From contig NC_081407.1 of the NCBI RefSeq assembly GCF_030272615.1, positions 153,717,048-153,781,047 on the forward strand: a DNA stretch of 64,000 nt, given 5' to 3'. Positions within the stretch are counted from its first letter, which is position 1, and each line of letters starts with the position of its first letter. The stretch is from Cryptomeria japonica (Eukaryota > Streptophyta > Pinopsida > Cupressales > Cupressaceae). Below, one piece after another: positions 1-11,553 of the stretch. The notes beneath the pieces were generated by a model. The model was not told the DNA's origin. It searched no databases and was given only the letters and a program-made list of their open reading frames with translations. The translations under genes were made by a program, and so were the position numbers.

Positions 1-192
1 GAAAACCCGGTTAAAGGAAAAACCACGGTGGGATTGAGACCCATAATATTGATATACTTTGTTAGGAGTATTAAATTCAAGAGTATGTGGCTCGGACACC
101 CACACTTTCTGGCCCTGCTTCAACAACGGTGGGTTGTTGCCCCCTTCTGTAAAGGCAATAGGATGTTCCAATTCTAGATGAAACTTCAGTTT
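1..192 (-). pseudogene. Unrecognised coding fragment, cut by window edge
   Basis: Read on the minus strand from about base 192 to base 1, one frame stays open for 64 codons and continues off the left edge. The peptide is rich in Gly, Pro and aromatic residues and includes KQGQKVWV and QYYGSQSHRGFSF. I do not recognise the family. It is probably the remnant of another mobile element into which the neighbouring LINE inserted, because the LINE-like frame on the opposite strand begins just after it. No start codon, domain or catalytic motif can be named. Confidence 0.35.
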
Positions 193-204
193 GTTAAATG
201 AAAC

Positions 205-3200
205 ATCATTGTGTGGAATAGAGAAGTCTTAAAGAATATCTTTGAGGAAAAAGCTCTTGTAGATCAAGATTTGCAGGCTATCAATGAGCTTATAGCCTCT
301 AATGGAATTGACCGCATCTTTTGAAAAACAAAAACTATTGCAGTCTTACTGGGAAGAGTTGTGTTCTAGGCAGGAGACATCCTAGAGACAGAAGTCTAGG
401 GAACTCTGGCTTAGGGATGGGGATAAAAATACTGGCTTCTTTCAGGAATTCACGAAAGTCAAAAAAGATGCATCTACAATTTTTTCCATCAAATCCTCCT
501 CTTCTAGTAGTATTCTGACTAATGAACAAGAAATTAGGAATGAAGCAGAGTTTTTTTCAGGAACCTTCTTGCCCCTACTGTGCCTTTTACCCCTGATGAA
601 GCTAGTGTGGATATGCTCTTAGGTCCTATTCCTTGTCTGGTTTCTCATCAGGATAATGCATTTTTGATGCATCCTTTTTCTTTAGATGAGCTTCAGAAGG
701 TGGTTTTTTCTATGGCTCCTGATAAGTCTCCAGGACTAGATGGATTCACTATTTTATTCTTTCAAAAATGTTGGGATGTCCTTGGTTTTTATCTACTAAT
801 GGCATTGGAAGAGTCAAGGCAAAAAGGTTATGTCCTTAAGAACTCCAATTTGACTCATATTACTCTCATTCCAAAGTCTAAAGTTCCCCAAACCTTTGCT
901 GACTTCAGACCTATTTCCTTATGCAATGTTGTATACAAGATTTTCACTAAAGCTATCTATTCGTGCCTTACAACTCTGATTCCCAACATCATTTCTCCTC
1001 AGCAAGGAGGTTTTGTTCCTGGTAGGGAAACTTCTGAAGGTGCAATTATTGCACATGAAGTGTTGCACTCCATTAATTCATCTAATCTTTCTACCTTTAT
1101 AGTCAAACTGGATATGATGAAGGCATATGACAGGGTCAATTCGTCCTTCCTCCTGTGATTCCTTAAAAGATTTGGTTTCTCGGATAAATGGTGCAAATGG
1201 ATCAGGAATTGCCTTGTTGGGGCTCACTTCTCAGTTATTATCAATGGTAAACCCTCTGGCTTCTTTCGGGCTACTCAGGGGGTTAGGCAAGGTGACCCCC
1301 TTTCACCTTTTCTATTCATCATCATGGTTGAGGCCTTTAGTAGATTGATTGATAAATACTCTGCTTTGGGTTTATGGTAGGGTATTCGTATTCCCAATTT
1401 CTCAATTTCCGTCACTCACACCATGTTTGCTGATGAGACAATATTATATGGTTATTCTACTATTCATCAAGCAAGGCTCATCATGAGATTTCTTGACACG
1501 TATACTTCAAGGGCGGGCCAAAAAATTAATCCCCAAAAGTAATATTTTTGTTTTCAATATAGTTGTTGGGGTTTCTAGTAGTATTGTGCAGACTTTGGGT
1601 TTCCCACTTGAATCTCTCCCATCCACTTCCTTAGGTATTCCCTTTTTCATGGGGTCCATCAAATCTTCCTATTGGGACAATGTAATTAACAGGCTTCGAA
1701 GTAGGATTTCTGCTTGGAAAGAAAGGTGGCTCACTCTGTCTAGTAGAATTCTTTTAGTCAAGTCTGTTTTATCGACAATTCCAAATTACTATATTTTTGT
1801 GCTACAAGCCCCGAAGTTAGTATCTCTCATATTGAAAAAATCATTTGCAATTTCATTTGGAAAGACAATATGACTGATATCAAAAAGGTTCCATTAGTGT
1901 CTCTTTCTACAATGACCCTCACCAATCCTATTGGTGGAATTGGGCTACATGACCTCTCTATTAGGAATAAGGCCTTTGGTGGGAAATTGGTCTGGAATAT
2001 GCATGCCAAACCTCAAGCCCTTTATTGTCAGATTATGCAAGTGAAGTATCTATATTCCCCCAATCCTTGTCACATTTTCACCGTTCTTGATCCGCCTAAG
2101 GGCTCTGTCATTTGGAATTTCATGATGCCTTCTAGAAGTGTGATCACTCGATACTTATCATGGCAAGTGCACAGTGGGAAATATGTTAACTTTTGGCATC
2201 ATTCTTGGAATGGGCTTCCTCCTTTAGTTAATTATAAGATTTTGTTAGAAGTTGTTCCTATCTTCATTAACCTTTGGGGTTCCAAATGTTGTGACTACAT
2301 CGTTGGTGTGGATACTCTTCAAATCAGGTCATTTGGAGGGACCCCTCTTCTCTCCCTATTTCCTTAGATCATAAGAAGTTTTTTCTTTCCATCCTCAACT
2401 CCCGTACAACTTTTATCTCCAACAGTATGGACAAATTAATTTGGTGCCCTTCCAAAAGTGGGAAATATTCTATTAAGGAGGGGTATAATGCAATTCAACA
2501 AATGACTTCCCAAGTTCTCGCTTGGAGAGTTTATACATTCTGTTGGGATAGTGTTGTCCTTCCTAAGGCAGGGGTTTTTTCCTGGATTGCATTACATAAG
2601 AGGATCCTCACTAGTGATAGATTAGAAAGGTTGAATATAGCCCAACCTTTTGTTTGTATCCTTTGTGGTAATTGCATTGAGTCTGTGGACCATCTGCTTC
2701 TTCAGTGTGAATTTGCTTCCCAATGTTGGTATTTTGTTCTTGGAAAATTGTCCTTATCCATTCCTCTTCCTAATTCTATGTGGGACCTCTTCTAGTCTTG
2801 GCATTTCCTATATTTTTCCTCTTTATTCTCTTGTATCTTGAAAGTAATCCCATCTACTATTATTTGGTCAATTTGGTGGGAAAGGAATAAATGAATCTTT
2901 AGAAAGAAGTCGTCCTCCCTATCGGTTGTTCTTGTTCATCTGGAAAAATCAGTATCAGAGTTGGTTAATGATAATTCCCTTCACCATTTTAATCCAAACT
3001 CAGTATTCACATCTTGGGATGGTCATATCATGAATGTTTGGAAAGGCATTTCTATTCCTACATCACCCTGCTTTCCTAGAGTGAGGTCCAATATTGTTGA
3101 TCGTTATATTATTAAGTGGTGTCCGCCGGAACCAATGTTTTTCAAATTAAATTTTGATGGATCCTCTGAGGGGAACCCGGGTGAGGCAGGAGTAAAAGTG

Positions 3201-4318
3201 TGTATCAGGGACCATTTAGGATGCCTCAAGGCATGAAAATCTATGTCTATCCCTCCGGGTATAAATAATTTCGTTGAGGCTTATGCATTGCTTCAAGGTG
3301 TTTTACTAGCCAAAAGTTTGAGTATCTCATGCATTCATATTGAAGGAGATTCCATGTTAATCATTAATGCTTGTATTGTAAAGAAAATTATTAATTGGCA
3401 GCTCAGTTATATTTTTGAGCAAATATGGCCTCTTATTGCTTCTTTTGATAAATACGTTATTTCTCATGTATACCGTGAAGGTAATTGGGTTGCTGATTTT
3501 TTGGCCAATTTGGGAAGCAATAAAGAGGAACTTGATTCTTCGGATCCACACAGGGATTTAGCTCATTTTTTGGCTCTTAATAAACTTCTATCTGATGAAT
3601 TGGTTTCTATTTGATTCACTTGACATGGTATCTGGTTTTAGTTTATGCTCTGTTTTTTCTCTGCGAGTTGGGTTTTTTCCACTTTGTGCTACTAATTGTG
3701 TCTGCTCCAGTATGGCTCTGCTCTGCTCTCAAGTTGGTCATGGTCTTGATTACCCCCCATGCCTGGTCTCTATTGTGGGAGATTTATCTCTCTTGCCACC
3801 TGATCTAGGTCAACCTTCATCTGCACAAATGAAAGAATAAGTTCTATTTTTTGGTTTTTGGTGTATCTGGTTTCTTGCTTTTTGCAGGTCGACTTGGGCT
3901 TTCTGTGATGAGGCACTTCATTCTGCATGACATTATCTATGCTGCAACTATGAAAGGCTAAAATGTTATTGATGTTTTGTAACTCTATTCTTCTGGTTAC
4001 ATACTCTACTTGCCCAATGTTGGGATTTTGTAATGTATCTGCAAACTCTATTGTAATCTAGCCACTGGCTAGCTGGATATATTTGTACTTATCATCTAGG
4101 GGGCTTATAGTTTTTAGGTTTGGATCTCTTTGATAGTTACTTGTATCTAACCTCAGGCTATTCTGGGGGGCTTCTTTATTAGCTTTAGGAATCTATATTT
4201 TCCATTTTCTTGTATACGAGCAATGATCAAAGTTTTTCTTCCTGGTTCTTTTCTTCGGGAGCTCTTTGAACCAGTTTTAAAATTTAAAATTAATATAATA
4301 TATATATATATATATATT
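205..4318 (+). mobile_element. 5'-truncated LINE (L1-type plant non-LTR retrotransposon)
   Basis: The body begins within the linker that precedes the reverse transcriptase of plant LINEs (VWNREVLKNIF near 212, then ELWLRDGDKNTGFF near 400), so the endonuclease is missing, as expected from incomplete target-primed reverse transcription. The order is linker, reverse transcriptase, zinc-binding zf-RVT domain, RNase H, then an untranslated tail of about 700 bases ending in an AT dinucleotide run near 4293-4318. No target-site duplication was found with confidence, so both ends are approximate. The coding part carries several stops and frameshifts, so the copy is dead. Confidence 0.85.
210..3614 (+). 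pseudogene. LINE ORF2 remnant: reverse transcriptase, zf-RVT, RNase H
   Basis: The reverse transcriptase is recognised from PDKSPGLDGF, FRPISLCNVVYKI, QGGFVPGR and LDMMKAYDRV (580-1158), then QGVRQGDPLSPFLF (about 1280-1325) after a stop at 1156-1158. The catalytic box reads FADE instead of FADD (about 1425), so the second catalytic aspartate is lost. A second stop lies at 1378-1380 and frameshifts near 550, 1535, 1870 and 2370. A zinc-binding zf-RVT segment (CILCG...ESVDHLLLQCEFA) occupies 2427-2795, followed by the C-terminal IWWERNK motif near 2880 and a stop at 2892. RNase H spans about 3100-3614 with its acidic residues in NFDGSS, VEAYAL, EGDSML and NWVADFLAN; a stop at 3234-3236 splits it. 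Confidence 0.85.
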
Positions 4319-6051
4319 AAGTGGTATCATCCACTTTGCGCAAAAAAAAAAAAAATACAAAGGGGAATGTGCATGAATTCAGACACTCTTCTTAGAGTTC
4401 ACTGCTCAAATACAAGAAGGGCTACAACCCTGGGGAAGGTTCAATGCCTTACATATCTACTATAATAGATAACTGAAGCGGTTGAACTAATAAATAACAT
4501 CTACAAATGCCTGGAAATAGTTGTGGTCAATCTCATAAATCAAACTGCACACTTTGCAACATACTTTACTATGATATATTGTTCTGCTGCAATACAGAGC
4601 ACCAATCTTCCACTCGCGCATGAAGAAATGTGCACACTCTATTACCAACACTCACAACATAACTATTGATCACATAAACGACAATACCAATTGCTCTTTT
4701 ATATCTGTAACATCGAATTAGATCTTTTACATGTTGGCCCAAAAATGCATAACACACAAATGAAATATGTAATATAAAGTCGGTTCAATTCAATCTCCAA
4801 TAGGCATGCGAACCAAAACAATGTTGGCTAAAACATAGTCTAGACCCAAATCAACACTGCAAACATGCAACACCTCCAACAACTATGCCTTGATCATCCA
4901 CAACATGCTACAATCACCAAGAGTGTTGCATAGCATGAAGAACACCATTGAATCAATAAAATGATCAACAACATGCACAATTATCAATGCAGACCAATAA
5001 CACGAATAAAACACGATCTAGAAACATTCATAAGTAATGTGAATTGCACCAACTCAGATTACTAGAATCATCATCATCTCACCAGTAAAGCTCAAGAACA
5101 CAATCAAATTTGACTGTCAACATGAAATATTCACTTCTGGACTTCCAAATCATGAACCAATCAAACCGAGGATACACATCAATGTCTAGAACACATCCCA
5201 TACATCCGCAACTAAAGATATTAAAATTTTAGAGCACACCATATGAATTCACCAAAACTGCCAATACTAAACAACTGAATAACCAACCACAATACTGAAT
5301 CTCATAACTCGATAAAATCATCATGTATACCACTAAAAATTATGCTGAATCAACTAGAGATAAGCATCTCAAAACCCATTAAACCACAACAACTCATCTG
5401 CAACAAATTGATCAAACCAACTCATCCAATTTGACTACAACACTGGAATATAGAGAAGAATATGTTAACATCAATGACAAAACATTGGTCCAGCAAACAT
5501 ATCAACAATATCCAACAAGTAAAAGTTGACCTCCAAGACCTCTTCAAAAAGGACTTTTAACCTGCACGATTAGACTTCCAAAAATTCAAAAGACAAAATG
5601 AACCGATGAAAAATAAATGTTGAATAAGTGTTTAAACATAAAAAATAAATGTAAACACAAGTATATACCTTCATCACTCCTTGGATTGAGCTAAATTAGA
5701 TGCACCCATGTCTACTTAATTTTCTCTTTTGATAATTGTTGATGGGAGGAATGTGGTTGCTCAAACTATTGGCATGATGTTCAGATTATGATGGAATGAG
5801 AGAAGAAAATAGCAATGTAAGTGTAGGATAGAAGAAGAATGATAAAAAAGAGACCAAATGCCTCAATTTATAGATTTTTGATGGGGAGAATCAATGAATG
5901 TGATTCAATGATTAATGGATGGCGATGATTGATTGAGGGAGATGGCATGGATTGAAGACTTAACCTTGTGACAAGTGTCTTAAGTAGGATGGAGGTGTAA
6001 GAGCTAGGTGTTCTTGCACATGTGTTAGCACACATTGGGAAGAACATGAAA
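3615..6051. other. LINE 3' tail and unassigned spacer
   Basis: 3615-4318 is the T-rich untranslated tail of the LINE, ending in an AT run and followed by an A-rich stretch at about 4340-4356. From 4360 to about 5690 the + strand is strikingly rich in A and C and short of G and has no long reading frame; this resembles the untranslated interior of a retroelement but no motif identifies it. 5690-6050 is ordinary AT-rich spacer. No gene is visible. Confidence 0.5.
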
Positions 6052-6373
6052 GAGACGTATCTATGACATATGTAAGAGATAGGGTGGCTTGGGAAGTGAC
6101 ATGTCTATGACATTTGCAAGAGTTAGGTTGAATTGAAAAGGGACACGTCTATGACACGTGTAAGAGGCTGGGAGGCTATGAGGTGACCTTTCATGCTCAC
6201 ACATGTGTGAGAAAGAGGAGGGTAGGGACACTTATCACATGATGACAAGTTTGACTTGGAAAGTGACATGTCCATGACATGTGTAAGAGGTAGGGGGGCT
6301 ATGAGGTGACCTTTCATGCTCACACATGTGAGAAAGAGGAGGGTAGGGACACTTGTCACATGATGACAAGTTT
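6052..6373. repeat. Imperfect tandem repeat block, 124-bp unit plus shorter copies
   Basis: Two long copies (about 6135-6252 and 6259-6373) match over nearly their whole length, with a period of 124 bases. A core of about 30 bases resembling gacatgtctatgacatgtg followed by taagag occurs four times, near 6052, 6097, 6140 and 6263. Each long copy ends in ACTTGTCA-CATGA-TGACAAGT, an 8-bp stem with a 5-base loop; it is perfect in the second copy and has one mismatch in the first. The block has no coding content. Confidence 0.8.
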
Positions 6374-6598
6374 AAATGTTTATCCATGTAAATGGATTCA
6401 AGGGCTATGATTAAGTGGACAAGGATTGAGGGTGATGTAGAATTAAATAATATGAAAAATGGTAAGAGGGTTAATTGGCTTAAATCAATTAATTAAGTAG
6501 GTATTAATAAATTGATTTAGCAGTTCAAGGATTTGTAGAATAAGGTTAGGCATAATTAAATAAATATAAATTTATTTAATTAATGGTGAAGGATAAAG

Positions 6599-6790
6599 GT
6601 ATGGGGGTGACCCATGTAGTACACTGGTTAAAACACTTGCTTGTTGCAATCGCCACCAAGGTTCGAATCCCTGCTGGGCCACTGGCCTCACAAGCTCAGT
6701 ACTTTCGTTGGGCTAGTGTGCTAGCAGATTTGAACAAAAATAGTGTTTTATCACCTTAAAAAGTGCCCATTACCAATCAAAAACAAAACA
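6599..6790 (+). mobile_element. tRNA-derived SINE with perfect 17-bp target-site duplication
   Basis: The insert of about 192 bp is bracketed by two identical 17-base copies of aatggtgaaggataaag at 6582-6598 and 6791-6807. Inside, an RNA polymerase III A box (tagtacactgg, 6617-6627) and B box (ggttcgaatcc, 6660-6670) lie 43 bases apart, as in a tRNA. The sequence after the B box no longer folds as a tRNA and ends in a short A-rich tail with C interruptions (6770-6790). This is the layout of a plant SINE mobilised by LINE machinery. The flanks are themselves AT-rich repeats, but the duplication is long and exact, so the call is firm. I cannot name the family. Confidence 0.88.
6617..6670 (+). 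promoter_or_regulatory. Internal RNA polymerase III promoter (A and B boxes) of the SINE
   Basis: The A box at 6617-6627 and the B box at 6660-6670 match the tRNA intragenic promoter consensus. The B box is a perfect match to GGTTCGANNCC. Confidence 0.75.
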
Positions 6791-6807
6791 AATGGTGAAG
6801 GATAAAG

Positions 6808-8816
6808 TTAATTAAATAAATATAAATTTAGATAATTAAGGGTGAGGGATAAAGATACGGGATTAATTAAATAAATAATAAATATTTATTTAGTTGGCTA
6901 GAATTGGATAAGGTCAAGTGTGGCTGGGTAAGGAAAAATTCATGTGTTTACAGAACCTCATCCTAAGAGGGCACAAGTATGCATGTCTCCCTCCTTAGAG
7001 CTACCTCTTATCACTTATCTTCCAAATATCCCTTCATTCTCGTAGCCCATATACATGCTTTATATGCATGTTGTGTCTAGTGTGGTTCCATCTGCACCTC
7101 CCTTTTATTCTTGACATCTCCATCCTAGAATTCTTGGAGTTCTTATACCCACCACAATTGATGTGAAAGTCTCATCTCAACTGCCTAAGCATAAGTTTGA
7201 GCAGGGCCCCGTCCATGAGTTTTGTCATAAGAAGGTAGCTCCTACAACTTATTTTTCTTCTTCTATCCTAGTACTTGAGGAGGCCCTACCTTCTTTGGAG
7301 ATTTTCACTACCCCTCTTCTAGGGGTTGGTGATGCAGCTCTTGTTTGGTATCCTTTAGTCGATTCACTTGCTTCTTCTTTGGAGAAGTGTATGTTTGATG
7401 CTCTAGAGGATATTCTAGAATTATCAACTATCTTTGCAAGATTGTTGACTCTTGGCTCATAGAAGTTACTGGATGAGAATGTTGAAGTAACCTCATCCTT
7501 GGCTCTTATTGTAGGCAAGATTCTTGGTTTGCTTTAGCTATCATGCCTCTTCAGACTCATCTTCCCTTCCCTTATGGTCAAGATTGGGAGGATGATGATC
7601 AGATTGTGGAAGATCACTAGAGAAACACCTCTTCATATCTTTAGATTAAAGTGTGTTTGTTTGTACTCCCTTGAACTTTTTTTTCATATGTTTGTGCTTT
7701 CCTAAAGACCCAAGATACCCTCATATTTACTTGGATACAGGGAGAAAAAATTGTTGTGCACTTTCTCTATCTATCTCATCATTCTTCTCTTTATAGTCTA
7801 TTGGTTTTTGACATTTGAGGACAATGCAAAGTGGGGGGCATTTAGACCTTCTTCTCTGCTAACCCAATTTTTTATTTTCTCCCTCTCTTTTTTTTAACAT
7901 GTTCTTTGTCACAATCTGAAAACTCTAGGAATATGATGAGTACTCGTACATATACATGTGTGTGTGTGCCTTGATGTCATTGCTATGAATTCTATTAACC
8001 CCAAACATGTGAATCCTCTTTTCTCTTTGTGTTTTTATTGATGTTGTGGGTGCTATGTGCTATTCGTTGCAAGGTAGAATTCCATGGATACATCTCATTA
8101 TTTTTTCATGACACGCCTCTTCTCCTTAGAATGAATTATGCTCTCCAATCTGTGTAGCACATCTCATTCTAAGGGGGAGCTTATCATATTCATATTTCAT
8201 ATTTCAAATCTCTCATTGCATATTTCTTTCCAAAATATATCTACATTCAACTCCCTTATTCATCACCTAGTATGGGGGAAATCCACTGCACTTTTTTTTA
8301 ATGAACATTTATGTTTCTTTTTTTGTGGCTATCCTACTACGTAGTTTGTAGTAGTCACAGGTTGATTGGATTATCGTATGGTCTCTAGCATAAGACAACT
8401 TGCTACCCATACATATTGATGTTGTCTTATGTCTATATGATCTATTTCTAACGTGTATATTATTTCATATCTAAAATTTTCCTTTTCACCTGACGTGTTT
8501 ATTTACAACTAACATGTTTATGGTGATACAACTCAACAATCTTCATGCAAGATCTGCTCAGGTCTCTTCCCTAGGGGCAACTCCGGATGGATAAAAGACT
8601 TTGATTCCCCTTTGTATCTTAGTACAATATTCTCAACTATTTCATTTTTACTTTATCTTGCATCTCTCTATGAATTGATATGCTCACTAAAGTGGGGGAA
8701 AAATTTAATGTCATAAATGCATGCATCCTATGCAATTTCATGCTACATGAGCTCCCCTTTAGTCAAATTGGAGACAATATCAAACCTTAAACCTTAGCTT
8801 CTTGTCCGGAAACCAT
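6808..8816. other. Spacer with degraded retroelement-like sequence
   Basis: 6810-6900 repeats an AT-rich unit (aattaaataaat followed by a run ending gggataaag) that also lies left of the SINE, so the SINE landed in a small repeat array. A 99-codon open frame at 7163-7462 has no recognisable motif. A purine-rich GTGGGGGGCA at about 7831-7840 follows acatttgaggacaatgcaaa, resembling the polypurine region before a retroelement 3' LTR, but no pol gene or LTR end can be tied to it. 7860-8810 is T-rich with no supported gene. Confidence 0.4.
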
Positions 8817-8821
8817 CCTTG

Positions 8822-11548
8822 TGTTGTCATTAGTTTGTCATTGATGTCAACAGTCAGAGGACAAAGATGCAAAGAGGATTTGATTGGCAACACAAAGAGT
8901 AGGTGAAACACATAACACTCAGGTTATGCACCTGTCATGTTGTGTTATGCTACACAAAATTTGCAGGCTGCAGAAGAATTGATATGCACAAAAGAATTGG
9001 TTTTATGTGGTGCAAAGGTGCAAATGGTGTGGTTTTGTGTTCTATATGTGTCTCATGGTGTGTTTGGTTTATCGCCTCCCATCAGTGCAAGTTACTGATT
9101 AAAAAATGTTGAGAAACTCTTGTTTCTGCAGTCTTCGACAAGACCCTGTTTCTATCTCAGTGACGTTGTCTGCATTTCGGTGTAAGAGGGACTATTGGCA
9201 AGACCATCCTCTTGTCTTGTCAAGCTTCACTATCATACCGATAGAGTTCTATTTCAGTGTAACTCATCTTTTCACCATCTCCCAAGTGCCTCCACGTAGA
9301 ACCTCTTGGTTTGGATGATAAGATGTGGCCCTCGCTACCCCGCAATGTTGAAACAAAAGAAGTAGTGACCATGTGGGATAAGGATATTGAAGAGAATAGA
9401 AGTGACCCCCGCCATCCTGCGTCAGAAAAAGCCAAAGAGAAATTACCTTGCAGGGTAAGTAAAAACAATATGAATGTGGTGTCTCGCCATCTCCCACCAC
9501 TGGATGACCAATGCAAATTGGTCTTGTAGGATAAGAAAGTGAAGAGAAGGGAGGATGAATACCTCTATCTCACAATAGTGATGACAGAAGGGAAAAGGTC
9601 ATGCGGGGTAAGAAAATAAAAGAGCTCAAGGCTCCTTGCTATCCCACACCATGCTAGATGGGTGTGCTATAGTCCTGCGGGATACCAAGAAGGAAGGAGC
9701 ATGAGATATCCCCCCTATTCCATGCCTTAGTTAGGCATTGCAAGAAGACAAAGATGAGGTGCAGAAGGTTCCTCCACTATCCCACGACCACAGAGATAGG
9801 AAAGATGTTGGTGTGCGGGGTAAGAAAATAATGTAGAGTAAAGCAACTTGCCACCTCGCATGGGTCCAAACCTTGTGCAAAATATGTTGCAAGGTAACAA
9901 GAAGACAAAATTTAAAGGCTCCCTATCATCCTACACTATATAAAATCGAGGTGGAATGACCATGCAGGGTAACTAAAAGCAGGGTATAGCGTATCCCACT
10001 ATCCTGTGCCAAGGATAGCCAAAGAAAGAAGACCTTGCGGGGAATCAAACAAAGACGCTGAAGGTATCTCCCACTATCCTACATGATGTAAAGTGGGTGC
10101 ATGATAATATTGCAGAGTAACAAAGAATGAGAGATGATGCACATCCCGCTATCTTGCAATGCCAAAGACTTGAGGATGAAACCCTTGTGGGGCAAGACAA
10201 ATGGGAGATGATGTACATCCTGCCATCCCGTAGCGACAAAGTCTAAGGTCAACAAGATTTGTTGTGATGACCCTATGGACATGTTGGTAGTCCGATTGAC
10301 TTAGAGGTCCACTTGGTAGGTTGACTACTGTTGACCAAAGCTGACTAAGAAGACTTTGACGATACATTTGTATGTCGATAAGGAAGATGACCTACATGGT
10401 GGTTGACCAATCTTGACCAAGTGTTTTGGATGCCAAAAATGAAGACAAGTGGCTTCCATGACATTGAAGATCGAATCATATGTGCCAAAGTCAGTGACTA
10501 CAAAGGAAATACATTTAAAAGAGGTTGTTGTCGATTGTTTCATAACAGGAGGACAAAGAATGCATTAATGGCGATTGTGTTGCAAGCTGCTGGTGTGGCT
10601 CAAGGAAGGATATTAGATCTCTTCGGGTAGAGGAAGATTACCAAAATTAGTAATCTAAGTACAAAGAATGATATGAAGACAAAAAGGATGCATTTAATAC
10701 AGACAACCAATCTGGGTACACATTTAAGATAGTGAATAAAATCTCCTATATTAGAAAATCTCCAAGACAACAAAACTGAATAAAATATTTGATTTTTGCT
10801 TTGGATGTAAAATCTTAGGCATACAAAGCAAATTTAAACATGTAGTAGATTTGATGAGATTTGGCAATGGTAGGTGTAGTTGTTGAGACATAGATAGAGG
10901 TGAAAATAATTTTTTTTATTGAGTCTACTGTAATGATGAGGGAAGAAGTGTGAGTTGCCGACAAAAAAGTAGCAGCTATAGAAATAGAGAGAATGTATAT
11001 TAGAGAGAAGATTCAACAAGGTGAAGCATAGATAGAGAGAAGTAGAGATAAAGAGAAGTAGAGGTAGAGAGAAGAAGACAATCAGACAGAGGAAGAAGAT
11101 AAAACAAAGGAAGAAAATCAACAGGCAGAGAAATCCATTTTTAGGTGCGAGAAATTTGTAAGTGTTGCAAAACATATTTGTAACAAGGTTGTGTAATTGT
11201 ATTGTAAAACTTGATATTATTGTATTTCTTTGAGTGAGAGCTTAGAGCAAGGGTAGGTGCTCTAAATTAATGGTTGGTGCTCCTTGGGTTGGTGCCCTAA
11301 ACATATTGTAAACAATGATTTTATTGTGAGGTTGGATTGGAGCAATAGACTCCAATAACTATTGTCACTGAGGTTTTTCCCACTATGTGTTTTCCTCGTA
11401 AATCTTGTGTTGTGAATTGATTCTCGTGTGTGTGTGTGTTCGTGTGTGTTCTAATTTGCATTTCACTCTTAATACCTGCACATTTGATTTAGATTTTTTT
11501 TATAATACACTGATTCAGAACCCTCTCAGTGTCCATTTGTGTTCTTCA
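8822..11548. mobile_element. Possible solo LTR (TG..CA with 5-bp CCTTG duplication)
   Basis: The segment starts TGTTGTCATTAG and ends GTTCTTCA, flanked by CCTTG at 8817-8821 and 11549-11553. Near its right end it contains a gtttttccc...gttttcctcgtaaatc stretch (about 11365-11405) like the R/U5 part of many plant LTRs, and a tandem array sits in its left half. The duplication is only 5 bp and several start and end choices were considered, so a chance match is possible. No coding sequence was seen. Confidence 0.35.
9321..10262. repeat. Tandem array of about 13 degenerate 70-80 bp units
   Basis: A core like ccactatcctgc (variants ctaccccgc, gccatcctgc, ctatcccac, gctatcttgc) recurs near 9335, 9410, 9487, 9563, 9637, 9710, 9775, 9850, 9924, 9995, 10070, 10143 and 10217. 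It alternates with a complementary-looking core like tgcggggtaa. Each unit can therefore pair its CCC-rich and GGG-rich cores as a weak stem. Units are too diverged to be a recent satellite. Confidence 0.7.
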
Positions 11549-11553
11549 CCTTG

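Noticed and set aside
6601-6680. A functional tRNA gene
   Set aside because: The A and B boxes are present but no acceptor stem or proper anticodon arm forms, and the unit has a SINE tail and target duplication.
7163-7462. A 99-codon protein gene
   Set aside because: No motif, no splice or promoter context, and an overlapping 89-codon frame on the other strand is equally plausible.
10834-11175. 113-codon minus-strand frame rich in Phe, Leu and Tyr
   Set aside because: It reflects a purine-rich GAGA-type + strand (agagagaag repeats), not a membrane protein.
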